Position numbers and translations under genes: made by a program | The notes under the pieces: model-generated | Told to the model about the DNA's origin: nothing | Seen by the model: only the letters and a program-made list of their open reading frames with translations | Database searches by the model: none | From: CAZRGV01 sp964599655 | GTDB lineage: Bacteria > Planctomycetota > Planctomycetia > Isosphaerales > Isosphaeraceae | Direction of reading: 5' to 3' | Assembly: GCA_964599655.1 (NCBI GenBank) | Contig: CAZRGV010000104.1 | Span: 1 to 21,521, forward strand | Length of the DNA stretch: 21,521 nucleotides | Shown here: piece by piece, positions 1-8,277 of the stretch | How the letters are laid out: each line of letters starts with the position of its first letter | Numbering within the stretch: position 1 is the stretch's first letter

Positions 1-1
1 C

Positions 2-460
2 CCCTGGGCGACGGTCTGTTCCGGGGCGGCATGCACGATGCCGTCGACCAGCCCGCCCGGCCGTGCGGCGAGGATGGCCTGGGTCGTCTCGTCCGGAGAC
101 GCCGGCCAGCGCAAGGACACCGAGACCGTGCCGGAGGGCGAGACGGTCGTCTGGACCTCGGGCGAGATCCGCACCGATCCCTCGGAGGTGGCCGCCGCCT
201 TCGAGGCCCTCAAGGCCGACCTGCTGGCTCGCTCCATCGAGCAGCCTCCCCCACCGCCTACGACATCGACCGCCTTGGCCGCTCCACAGGTCCCGGGCAA
301 GCTGATTCCATCGAAGCAGCTCCCGGGCTATCAGGCTCTGGTCCTCCCGGCGCCACAGAGCGGCTCGGGCGCGAAGGCGGGATCGACCGGAACCGGAGGT
401 TACGCCGCGCGGATTTACCTCTGGATCAAGCATCTCGCGGGCCGTCGCGGGGGTCCATGA
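2..460 (+). CDS. 3' end of an unidentified gene (5' end outside window)
   Basis: An open frame enters from the left edge and ends at a TGA at 458-460, giving about 152 residues. Third codon positions are almost all G or C, while the other frames are not, so it is coding. The visible part has an acidic, charged stretch with WTSGEIRTDP followed by a helix-like segment (AAAFEALKADLLA). A Pro/Ala/Gly-rich low-complexity tail follows, ending in a short aromatic/basic segment (YLWIKHL). I do not recognise a family. An internal ATG at 38 exists, but the frame is open and codon-biased upstream of it, so the true start probably lies outside the window. Its last 35 bases overlap the end of the convergent minus-strand gene. 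Confidence 0.6.
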   Translation, partial: PWATVCSGAACTMPSTSPPGRAARMAWVVSSGDAGQRKDTETVPEGETVVWTSGEIRTDPSEVAAAFEALKADLLARSIEQPPPPPTTSTALAAPQVPGKLIPSKQLPGYQALVLPAPQSGSGAKAGSTGTGGYAARIYLWIKHLAGRRGGP

Positions 461-2371
461 GCGTCGGCCGATCCGAGCCGGTGGGGCGATTCCATCGCTG
501 GATGATTCGGTCGGCCACGCGAGGATCGCCGAAGTAGCCGGTGTGCTCTCCTGGACCGATCGCGTCGTTGNNNNNNNNNNNNNNNCGACCGCGACCCGCG
601 TGTCGAGGGCGCGGCCGATCGGGTCGTACGCCGTGTAGAGGTTCGTCCACGACCGCACCGCCGTCAGCGACCAGGGCGGCGCATCGGGAGCCCACTTTCC
701 GAACTCGACAGGGTCCATTCGGGTCAGCATTTCCAGGGGGCTGCCCAGGGTGATCAGGTCGACCGTCGGATTCGAGGGAGGGCTTGGCCCGGCCGTGCTC
801 GGTTGGGAGGCGCCGGCGTCGGCGCGCTTCTCCAGCGCGGACAGCGCGATGATCGAGCCCAGGCTGTGCGCGACGACGAGGACCGAACCGCCGTGCCGCT
901 CGTTGGCCCACCGGATGAGCGCCCGCAACCGTTGCGCCAACACCTCCGCGAGAACCGGCCGGTCGGGACATCGCGCCCCGCCAAGCAAGGCGCGCGACAG
1001 AAAGCGACCATCGAGACCGAGGATCGGAGAGCGGTAGTTCAGGACATCCAGGCCCAGTTCGAGCAAAGGTGCCAGCCGCGTTCGGAATCCCGGCACGAAG
1101 ACCAGCAGCGCCGCGAGAATCGCCACCGCGTTGCTGAGCCACAGGATGCCATGATAGAGCGATTCGCTGAACTCGCGGCTCTCGATTTCGTCTGGTCCCA
1201 GCGTCTTCCAGGCCGGGTCCGACGGCCTCGGCATCGGCTCGGCGATCGTGTCGGGCGGCCCGATCAGCGTGGGAAACGCCATGCGGCCGGAGTCGATCAG
1301 CGTGCATGACGGCGCCAGAATCAACAGGCTCAGCGCGATCAGAAACCACCAGCCCCGCGATCGGCGCAAGAGGGTCCCGAATTGTCCCGAAGCCCGCTGA
1401 TCCGCCTCCTTCGAGCTCGAAACCCTCAACCGGCGAACGATGACCCTCAGAACCCCGAGCGACAGCCAGAACGCCCAGAAAACCACGAACCAGAAGGCGA
1501 GCGTCGGCCAGAAGCCCGGCAGCGTGTTGACCGCTCGAAACCATCGAGGCTCGAAACCACCGGTCGGATCACGAGAAATCATCCATATCTCGGACATCGC
1601 CGGTTGACCTTCCGATCGGCCCGCCGCTCCGGGCCGCCGTGTCAGCGCGAGCGGAAGAATCTCGGTGAGGATCGTCGCCACGGCCAGCGCGATCATCGCG
1701 GTCAACGACCGCGATCGCTTCTCGGGCTTTCGCTCGACGACGTACCAGGCGGTCAGGCCGGTCATGAACGCGATGTTCGCCAGCGATCGAGAAAGGTCGA
1801 AGGGCAGTGACAACCAGGCGGCCTTCAGGCGATCGATCGGGACGACCAGACCCGTGAGACCGACGAGGAGATCGACCACGAAGTGAGCCACGAGCGCAAA
1901 CCAGGCCATCAGGTAAAGCCCTCGGGCGAACCGGGCCAGCCGAGGCGCCGACAGCCGCTCGGGGTTCAGCGCCGGCCAACCGAGGCGAGGCAGCCCGACC
2001 ATCAGTTGCCAGTAGCTCTGGAGCTGGCCGGGGATCGTCGGCGTGATGCCGCTTTCGTCGGCCCAGTAGAACTCGAAAAGCGATACCCCTCGGGCTCCTT
2101 CCGACGATTGCCAGCGCAACTCGTAGCGGGGGAACCGCGCTGTGGAATCGCTTTCCTGGCCACACGGCCGGAGGAAGACTTCTTCCCGCTTCGAGAGTAC
2201 GACGCCCTCGGCCCCTTTCCGCGTCAGGGCGTCTCCAAGAGAAATCGCCAGCCGCTCCACCGTCTCGTCACGGGCCTGATTGCCTACCCCGTGGACCACC
2301 ACGATCGCCGAAGGGGCTTCACGTCCGCTTCCAACGCGGGAAGGCCGTTCCAACTCGGTCGCCATCGGCAT
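426..2371 (-). CDS. Membrane protein with split alpha/beta-hydrolase (lipase-like) motifs
   Basis: The frame runs from ATG 2371 (a second in-frame ATG is at 2365; a stop lies at 2381-2383 just upstream) to TGA 426-428, interrupted by N at 571-585. The frame before the gap differs from the frame after it, so the gap length is not real. Near the N-terminus is a hydrophobic strand followed by HGVGNQ (H at residue 27), as in the oxyanion-hole region of alpha/beta hydrolases. The nucleophile elbow AHSLGS comes much later (Ser503). After the gap, HTGYFGDPRVADRII resembles the region around the catalytic His. Between the two motifs lie about five hydrophobic, membrane-spanning-like segments, for example around YLMAWFALVAHFVVDLL, FWFVVFWAFWLSLGV and WWFLIALSLLIL. 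I infer a membrane-bound esterase or lipase-like hydrolase; the substrate is unknown. Confidence 0.75.
571..585. other. Assembly gap (15 N)
   Basis: A run of 15 N lies inside the hydrolase-like gene. The coding frame upstream of the run on the minus strand (from ATG 2371) and the frame carrying the C-terminal motif downstream of it are out of phase by this count. The true missing length is therefore unknown and is not 15. Confidence 0.95.
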
Positions 2372-2628
2372 CTCGGTCGCTTACAGGTGCCACGGAAGCG
2401 AGGCAATCCGGATCAAGCACGTCGCACACCATAAGACAGCACACGCGCCTTTCGTGCCACCCGCCCGACTTGGAATCGCCCCGGGAACCGCCGAGCGTGT
2501 CGTCCCAAACGTTCGCGGGACCGTCTCTCGCGCATCACCCAGGACAAGGGACACACGGCCAGAACCCACAAGAATTCGTGGCGACACCCCGCGTCGGTTC
2601 CGGATCAACGCTTTCGACCGCTCAATCG

Positions 2629-3645
2629 TCACGGCAGGTGGAGCTGGACCGGCGCCTTGCAGGAAAAGTGACCGTAACTGAGGGCCGATCCAGGGAATCC
2701 GACCGTGTGCCCCGTGGTTACCTTCACCCTGGCACCGATGTCGGGCAGAATCAGGGTCGCCTGGGCGGAGATGTTCGTCGTCAGGCCAACGCCGCCAGGC
2801 TCCATCCAGACCGCCTGGCCCTCGAAATCGGCGAAGCCCACGCCGCTGCGGGTCTCGAAGTTGTTCCACTCGTGACTCTGCATGGTTATCGACGTCCCCA
2901 GCGACAACCCAGCGCCGACCGATTTATTGTTCGGACCGACACCGCCCGACACGCCCGGGCCCGCGAATGTGCACTCACTCATCTGGTGGGTCCTTCGATT
3001 CACCAGCAGGAAGTGATACTGGACCGGGCCGACGCCGACGCCGGCACCCACGCCGGGCACGCCGAGACCCACACCGACGTTCGTGTTCGTTCCGAAGATC
3101 TGCCGAGTCGTCCAGTGCTGCGACGCGTCGCCCTCGATCACCACCGGGGGCAGGTCGATCGGCTTGGGCCCCTCGGGCGTGATCACGATCGGGATGACGA
3201 TCGTCGGCCAGATCGGCAGCGGCTTGATCCCCAGCGCGATCGTGACGCGGACCGCCCGGTCGCGCTCGTCCTCGTCCGAGAGTGACGTGGACAGGTCCTC
3301 GCCGGCCGCCACGATGTCTGGCCCCGGCAGCTTCGACTCGGGAATTCCTCGGCTCTTGAGATACTCCTTGACCCGCAAAACCCGGCCGAGCGAGAGGTTG
3401 CGGTTGTATTCCCGATCCCCGCTCCGGCTCGCCATGCCGGTCAACTTGGCGTGTAGCCGGTGATTCAAGAGAAGCGGGACAACGTGCTTGTCCAGGTCCT
3501 CCTTGTGTTCCGGCTTGAGCACGTTGCCGTCGATGTTGTAGTTGAACACGAGGAAGGAGCACACAACCGACGAGCCCACCGGCGTCAATTCCGCCTCGAA
3601 TCGGCCCGGTCCCGTCTCCTTCCCAACCTTGTCGAACCCCGCCAT
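2629..3645 (-). CDS. OmpA-like domain protein with Gly/Val-rich C-terminal region, no signal peptide
   Basis: 338 residues from ATG 3645, with GGGGAG about 8-12 bases upstream. Residues ~28-138 look like an OmpA-C (peptidoglycan-associated) domain. The core strand SFLVFNYNIDGNVLKPEHK is followed by TGMASRSGDREYN, NLSLGR (R88) and the closing DRAVRVTI. R88 fits the conserved Arg of the family, but the usual TGxTD Asp that contacts diaminopimelate is replaced by Ala/Ser (A72-S73). The C-terminal half (~170-338) has a GVG-rich stretch and alternating beta-like segments that I do not recognise. The N-terminus (MAGFDKVGKETGPG) is polar, with no signal peptide or lipobox. That is unexpected for a cell-wall anchor: either it is exported another way or it acts inside the cell. 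The neighbouring genes do not explain its role. Confidence 0.8.
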   Translation of the reverse strand: MAGFDKVGKETGPGRFEAELTPVGSSVVCSFLVFNYNIDGNVLKPEHKEDLDKHVVPLLLNHRLHAKLTGMASRSGDREYNRNLSLGRVLRVKEYLKSRGIPESKLPGPDIVAAGEDLSTSLSDEDERDRAVRVTIALGIKPLPIWPTIVIPIVITPEGPKPIDLPPVVIEGDASQHWTTRQIFGTNTNVGVGLGVPGVGAGVGVGPVQYHFLLVNRRTHQMSECTFAGPGVSGGVGPNNKSVGAGLSLGTSITMQSHEWNNFETRSGVGFADFEGQAVWMEPGGVGLTTNISAQATLILPDIGARVKVTTGHTVGFPGSALSYGHFSCKAPVQLHLP

Positions 3646-3982
3646 GGAACCCGTCTCCCCTCGACCTGGCGCCTCGTTACGTTCGCTGCCCGAACACCGT
3701 CCTCAACCTCACCAAACGCGGTCGTCGCCAAAATCGAGTTCCATTTCAGAAATGCGTCCCGCCTCCAAGATACGACGCCAAAAGCATCAATGTGACTGTG
3801 ATCCGTTCATTTCTTTCAAGTGCCTGCTTCCGAAAGAGCCAAATCACTCAACAAGCCGTGATGGACGCACGAAAGGCCCGCCGCCGTGCCGGTGGGTTCG
3901 CGACATGGCGAGCGGTGGCGGCTCATGTTAGAGTGGGACGGGTGAGCCGTTGCAAGGCGTTTGCGAGTTGAGGGTTGCCTCG
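3646..3982. other. Divergent intergenic region
   Basis: 337 bases lie between the divergent starts of the OmpA-like gene and asnB. The part at about 3720-3850 is less GC-rich than the coding sequence and probably holds promoters for both genes, but I see no convincing -35/-10 pair. No gene with coding-type third positions is visible. The asnB leader has only a weak purine stretch (GAGGG) about 10 bases before its ATG. Confidence 0.5.
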
Positions 3983-5920
3983 ATGTGCGGGATCTGTGGC
4001 GCGGCCTGGACCGATGCCGGCCAGGGGCCGAGCGACGAGCAACTGTCCCGCATGGTCAAGCGGCTCATCCATCGAGGCCCCGACGACTCGGGCACGTATC
4101 GCGACCCGCGTTGCGCCCTGGGGTTTCGCCGCCTCTCGATCATCGACCTGGCGGGCTCGCACCAGCCCCTGTCGAACGAGGACGGCACGGTCTGGGTCGT
4201 TTTCAACGGCGAGATCTACAACTTCCCGGCCCTGCGGCACCGCCTGGAGGCCCGCGGGCACACGCTCCGGACGTCGGGCGACACCGAGGTCCTGGTCCAC
4301 CTTTATGAGGACGAGGGGCCCGGGCTCTTCCGCTTGCTTCGGGGAATGTTCGCCCTGGCAATCTGGGACGCCCCGCGCCGCACGCTCGTCCTCGGCCGCG
4401 ACCGGCTCGGCCAGAAGCCTTTGCTCTACCGCCTGACCCCCGAGCGGATCACGTTCGCCAGCGAGCTCAAGGCCCTGCTGACGTTGCCCGAGTCCGACCT
4501 CCCTCGTCGCCTCGACCCGATGGCCCTCGACCGCTACCTGACCTTCGGCTACGTGCCACACCCGACCACGATTCTGGAGGGCGTCTCCAAGCTCCCGCCC
4601 GCCCACGTCGCGGTCTGGCGAGACGGCCGGCTCACGCTCGAACGCTACTGGGAACCCGACTGGAACGCCGACGTCGAACAGCTTCGCGCCACATTGACCG
4701 ACGCCGTCCTCGAGCAGATGATCTCCGACGTCCCCCTGGGCGCGTTCCTCTCGGGCGGTATCGACTCGACGGTCATCGTCGGCCTGATGCAAAAATTTAC
4801 AAATCATCCTGTGAAGACGTTTTCGATTGGATTCGACGACCCGGCCTTCGACGAGAGCCGCTACGCCGAGATGGCCGCCCGCCACCTGGGGACCGAACAT
4901 CACGCCTTCGTCGTCCAGCCGAGGGCGTGGGAGACCTTGCCCGCCCTGGCCGAGCAGTTCGACGAGCCGTTCGCCGATAGCTCGGCCTTGCCGACCTGGC
5001 ACGTCGCCCGAGAGACGCGCCAGCACGTCACGGTCGCCCTGACCGGCGACGCGGGCGATGAACTCTTCGGCGGCTACGACCGCTACCGCGCCCTGGCCCT
5101 GACCGGCCTGCTCGAACGGCTGCCCGCCGGATCTCGGCGATGGCTGGGCGGCCCGTTCGCCCGGGCGATCCCCGCCTCATCCCGCGCCAAGACCCGATTG
5201 CGGAAGGTCCGCCGCCTGCTGGAAGGGCTCCACGAGCCCCCCCCGTTGCGCTACCTGCGCTGGATGCTCCTGTTCGACGAGTCCGAACGGACGGCCCTCT
5301 ACGACGATGAGTTTCTCGACCGACTCGCCTCGGCCTCATCGAGTGATCCGGCTGGAGCCGACCCGGCCTCGGTGCTCACACGGGCCTGGGAGGCCGCCCC
5401 GAAGCGCGACCCGATCACTCGCGCCATGATTGCCGACCTCTTGACGTATCTGCCCGGCGACCTGCTCCACAAGGTCGACATGGCCAGCATGGCCCACAGC
5501 CTCGAATGCCGCGGCCCGTTCCTCGATCACCGCGTCGTCGAGCTGGCCCTGGCCATGCCCCTGAAGCGCAAGATGCGGCTACGGCGAGGCCGGTCAAAAG
5601 TCGTGCTCAAGCAAGCCTTCGCCGATCTGATCCCCCCGCCGATCCGCACCCGATCCAAGATGGGCTTCGGCGTGCCGATCGACCGCTGGTTCCGAAGCGA
5701 GCTGAAGCCGGAGCTTCAGGCCGTCCTGCTCGATCCGGTCGCCCTCGGTCGCGGCCTCTTCCGCCGCGAGGCCGTCGAAACGCTCATTCAACAGCACGTT
5801 CAAGGCCAGCGCGACCACGCCTACCGCCTCTGGGCGCTCCTGATGCTGGAGCTCTGGTTCCGCCATCACGTCGATCCGGCCCCCGCCTCCGACGCGAGCG
5901 GAGGCCGGATCGGTCGTTGA
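3983..5920 (+). CDS. asnB: Asparagine synthase (glutamine-hydrolysing)
   Basis: 645 residues. The start is ATG 3983 because the protein must begin MCGICG: Cys2 is the N-terminal nucleophile of class II glutamine amidotransferases once Met is removed. An upstream in-frame start at 3950 would bury it. The glutaminase half shows RLIHRGPDDSG, RRLSIIDL, FNGEIYNF and the SGDTEVL segment. The synthetase half has the PPi-loop SGGIDS at residues 257-262, TFSIGF, LTGDAGDELFGGY and a late LLHKVDMASMAHSLECRGPFLD motif. Family chemistry is Asp (or another carboxylate) + Gln + ATP to the amide + Glu + AMP + PPi. In this subfamily many members sit in exopolysaccharide or exosortase loci and may amidate a sugar or cell-surface substrate, and the polysaccharide deacetylase 2.4 kb away fits that. 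Housekeeping asparagine synthesis remains possible. Confidence 0.95.
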   Translation: MCGICGAAWTDAGQGPSDEQLSRMVKRLIHRGPDDSGTYRDPRCALGFRRLSIIDLAGSHQPLSNEDGTVWVVFNGEIYNFPALRHRLEARGHTLRTSGDTEVLVHLYEDEGPGLFRLLRGMFALAIWDAPRRTLVLGRDRLGQKPLLYRLTPERITFASELKALLTLPESDLPRRLDPMALDRYLTFGYVPHPTTILEGVSKLPPAHVAVWRDGRLTLERYWEPDWNADVEQLRATLTDAVLEQMISDVPLGAFLSGGIDSTVIVGLMQKFTNHPVKTFSIGFDDPAFDESRYAEMAARHLGTEHHAFVVQPRAWETLPALAEQFDEPFADSSALPTWHVARETRQHVTVALTGDAGDELFGGYDRYRALALTGLLERLPAGSRRWLGGPFARAIPASSRAKTRLRKVRRLLEGLHEPPPLRYLRWMLLFDESERTALYDDEFLDRLASASSSDPAGADPASVLTRAWEAAPKRDPITRAMIADLLTYLPGDLLHKVDMASMAHSLECRGPFLDHRVVELALAMPLKRKMRLRRGRSKVVLKQAFADLIPPPIRTRSKMGFGVPIDRWFRSELKPELQAVLLDPVALGRGLFRREAVETLIQQHVQGQRDHAYRLWALLMLELWFRHHVDPAPASDASGGRIGR

Positions 5921-5933
5921 TGCGATTATGCGA

Positions 5934-7646
5934 TCAGCGGCGGGCGGCGCCGGCCAGGGCCTCCGCGTCGTCGATCACCAGGTAGTGGCCGTGATCGGCG
6001 GTGACGATCAACACCGACTCATCCCAGTTGCTGTTCGACTTGATCCAGTCGACGATGACCCGGATCGCGTCCTCGCCGCTGTACACCGCGCCGATGGCGT
6101 TGTCGAGGTTGTTGTCGTGCAGGGCGAAGTCCACGTCGCCGGCCTCGACGAACAGGGCGAACGGCTCCCCCTTCTTGGCCGAGAGCACGGTCAAGGCGGC
6201 GCGGGTCATGTCGGCCAGGGTGGGGTTCTCGGTCAGGTCGGCTTGCGAATAGGTCTCGGCCTTGCCGCCGATGCCGTTGGCCGGGTCAAAATGGCCGTCG
6301 GCGGTCTGGAACGGCAGGTGGCTCGTGTTCGTGCCGAAGAGGCCGAACAACCGATGCCCCTCACGCGCCGCCCGCTCGGCCGCGGACTGGATCGATGCCC
6401 CGCCCGCCACGCCCGACGCCGCCTCCACCACGACGTAACGGCCGCCGTTCTCCACCTGGATCGCGTTCTTGTCCGCGTCGGTAATGTACATACCATCATT
6501 GCCGACGCCGTTCTTGCCCTGGTTCCTGGGCGCCGATTTCCCCGTCCGCTGCGCGTGGCCGCAACCGATCACCACGTCGAGCCCCGGGTGAACCGGCTCC
6601 TTGCCCGTCTCCTGGCCGATCCCTTTCAGGCCGAGCATGTCCCGACCAAGATCCTGATAGTCATCCCGATGAACGTTATGAGCATACATGGCCGCGGGTG
6701 AGGCGTGATCGAACGGCACGCTCGTCACGGTGCCGACCTTCCACCCCTTCGTCTGAAGCTGCTGGTAGAGCGTCGGGACGAACCGGCCGTCCTCGGCGAC
6801 GTTGATGCCGTTGTTATACGACTTGACCCCCGTGGCGTACTCGCCGGCGCTGGTGGACGAGTCGGTGTAGGCGTGCGGCACGCCGCCGACCTTCTCGATC
6901 TGGGCCCGCTCGGCCTTCGTGGCGCTCTGGCCCTTGAGGTATCCGGGCGCCTTCAGCGGGCCGTCGGTCCACGGGTTCGGGCCCGCGATCCGGGCGTCGT
7001 AGCCCCCGAGCAGGCTGTCGGCCGGAATCGTCACGGTCTGGGCGTCGACATCCACCGTGTTCCGGTCGTGCGTCGGGCTGGTGACCACAAAGCCGAACTG
7101 GCTCGACCCATCGGCGTCCAGGTCCTGGAAGATCAGGCCCGAACCCTTGCCCGAGTCGTAAATCTTGCCCGTCTTGGCAATGGCCGCCGCTCGGGTGGTC
7201 GGCCAGTCGAGACCGTCGAACCAGACCGTGAACACATACTTGGCCCCTCGATCGATGGCCTCCTTCTGCACCCGGTAGAGGTCGGACTGGTCGGCGTACT
7301 CGGCCTCGGGGTTCAAAGTGTGCGCGGGCAGCTCGCCGTAAAGCTCCTTGATCCTCGACGCGTCGCGATAGCGGCTGTTCTTGCCGGTGACGGCCCCCAG
7401 ATCGGCCTTCTTGCCGAAGACGTAGACCGGGATCAGGCGGTTGGAGTGGCTCGTGTGGTTGGAAAAAACGTTGCCGGCCCCCTGAGCGCCAAAATGGTAA
7501 GCGCGCGGGCGCGGCTCGTTCTTGTGAGCGACGTAGTCGTTCTGCATCGCCTTGATCGGGTCGTCGGCACCGGCCACCACCGGCGCGAACAGGGCAAGCG
7601 CCGAGGCCATCGGCGCAAAAAGGCGGCAGGTCAATCGGGCGGTCAC
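5934..7646 (-). CDS. Secreted alkaline phosphatase superfamily protein
   Basis: 570 residues from GTG 7646, chosen because GGGAGAG lies just upstream and the product then starts with a signal peptide (basic start, hydrophobic MASALALFAPVV, cleavage near VAGA-DDP). Family motifs in order: FDGLDW (probable metal-binding Asp), HAYTDSSTSAGEYATG with nucleophile Ser near residue 263, FDHASPAAMYAHNVHRDDY (metal ligands), FALFVEAGDVDFALHDNN and VTADHGHY with Asp551-His552. This is a metal-dependent phosphomonoesterase-type fold, expected in the periplasm or outside the cell and likely used for phosphate scavenging. The motifs deviate from classic PhoA (EAGDVDFALH for EGGRIDHAGH; TADHGHY for TADHETG). 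The chain ends 18 residues after His552, so the distal His region known from E. coli PhoA is not visible. It ends 13 bases from asnB, tail to tail. Confidence 0.88.
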   Translation of the reverse strand: MTARLTCRLFAPMASALALFAPVVAGADDPIKAMQNDYVAHKNEPRPRAYHFGAQGAGNVFSNHTSHSNRLIPVYVFGKKADLGAVTGKNSRYRDASRIKELYGELPAHTLNPEAEYADQSDLYRVQKEAIDRGAKYVFTVWFDGLDWPTTRAAAIAKTGKIYDSGKGSGLIFQDLDADGSSQFGFVVTSPTHDRNTVDVDAQTVTIPADSLLGGYDARIAGPNPWTDGPLKAPGYLKGQSATKAERAQIEKVGGVPHAYTDSSTSAGEYATGVKSYNNGINVAEDGRFVPTLYQQLQTKGWKVGTVTSVPFDHASPAAMYAHNVHRDDYQDLGRDMLGLKGIGQETGKEPVHPGLDVVIGCGHAQRTGKSAPRNQGKNGVGNDGMYITDADKNAIQVENGGRYVVVEAASGVAGGASIQSAAERAAREGHRLFGLFGTNTSHLPFQTADGHFDPANGIGGKAETYSQADLTENPTLADMTRAALTVLSAKKGEPFALFVEAGDVDFALHDNNLDNAIGAVYSGEDAIRVIVDWIKSNSNWDESVLIVTADHGHYLVIDDAEALAGAARR

Positions 7647-7903
7647 GGGTCTCTCCCGGTGAACAGTGAAGTCATACCGAATCGCAACGGCCCCCTCCGA
7701 CCAGGCCAGGGCACCGCCTCGCCCGCCATCAAGGGCCGACGACGAGCCTAACAGATCGACACCCCTCCGGAAACAGAACGATCCACGAGATGTCTGGGGG
7801 CCATGCTTGGAGGAGGCCCCAGACTGTGGCTCGAACCGGAACCCCATCCCCCAATCCAATCCATGAGGGGGCGCGGCCCGCTCCGCAAGGATCGCTCGGT
7901 CTG

Positions 7904-8255
7904 ATGGCCCCGATCGTCAAGCCAACGCACAACGCGATTCCGTCGTACGACGAAGACGGCTCCAACCGCCGCGAGGGCCTCACCGAATGGGCCCTTGAGC
8001 ACTCCCGGGCGCAGGACGCCGATCCGTCGATCGCGAACGGGGACATTCGCCGACCGCCCGGGCAACCGGAGCGCCCTGGAATCGGTGATCGACCAGCACC
8101 GCGTGAAGTCGATCAACGGACCCGGCGGCCCTCGCGTGTCGGACCCGAACCGCCCCGACGACCCTGAATCCATCGTCCGCCTCGTCGGCCAGGTCGTCCG
8201 CGTCAGCGCCGAAACCGTCGCGATCGTCGAACGCCTCCCCGATGACACACCGTAA
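7904..8255 (+). pseudogene. Small hypothetical gene with an apparent frameshift
   Basis: From ATG 7904 (AAGGA about 12 bases upstream) one frame with strongly G/C third positions encodes about 47 residues (EWALEHSRAQDADPSIANGD). At about 8040-8050 the coding signature moves to another frame, which continues with ADRPGNRSALESVIDQHRV to a TAA at 8253-8255. Removing a single base near 8044 would join the two halves into a protein of about 116 residues. After 8050 the first frame loses its third-position bias and runs to a stop at 8167. I recognise no family. It could be a decayed gene or an intact one with a sequencing error, which is plausible in draft sequence with N gaps. Confidence 0.4.
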
Positions 8256-8256
8256 C

Positions 8257-8271
8257 GTGGGCACGGCCCAC
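8257..8271. terminator. Short hairpin between convergent genes
   Basis: GTGGGC and GCCCAC form a perfect 6-bp inverted repeat with a 3-base loop. They sit between the stop of the small plus-strand gene (8255) and the stop of the deacetylase on the other strand (8278). The position suits a bidirectional terminator, but no T-run follows on either strand, so it may instead be a remnant of a palindromic repeat. Confidence 0.3.
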
Positions 8272-8277
8272 CCGACA

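Noticed and set aside
426..1544. The long minus-strand frame that continues through the N run at 571-585 upstream to 1544
   Set aside because: Upstream of the gap its residues are Arg/Ala/Gly-rich and without motifs, while the neighbouring frame carries AHSLGS and the membrane segments. The artificial N count joins the wrong frames.
3950..3982. An earlier start for the asparagine synthase
   Set aside because: The catalytic Cys must follow the initiator Met (MCGICG), which requires ATG 3983.
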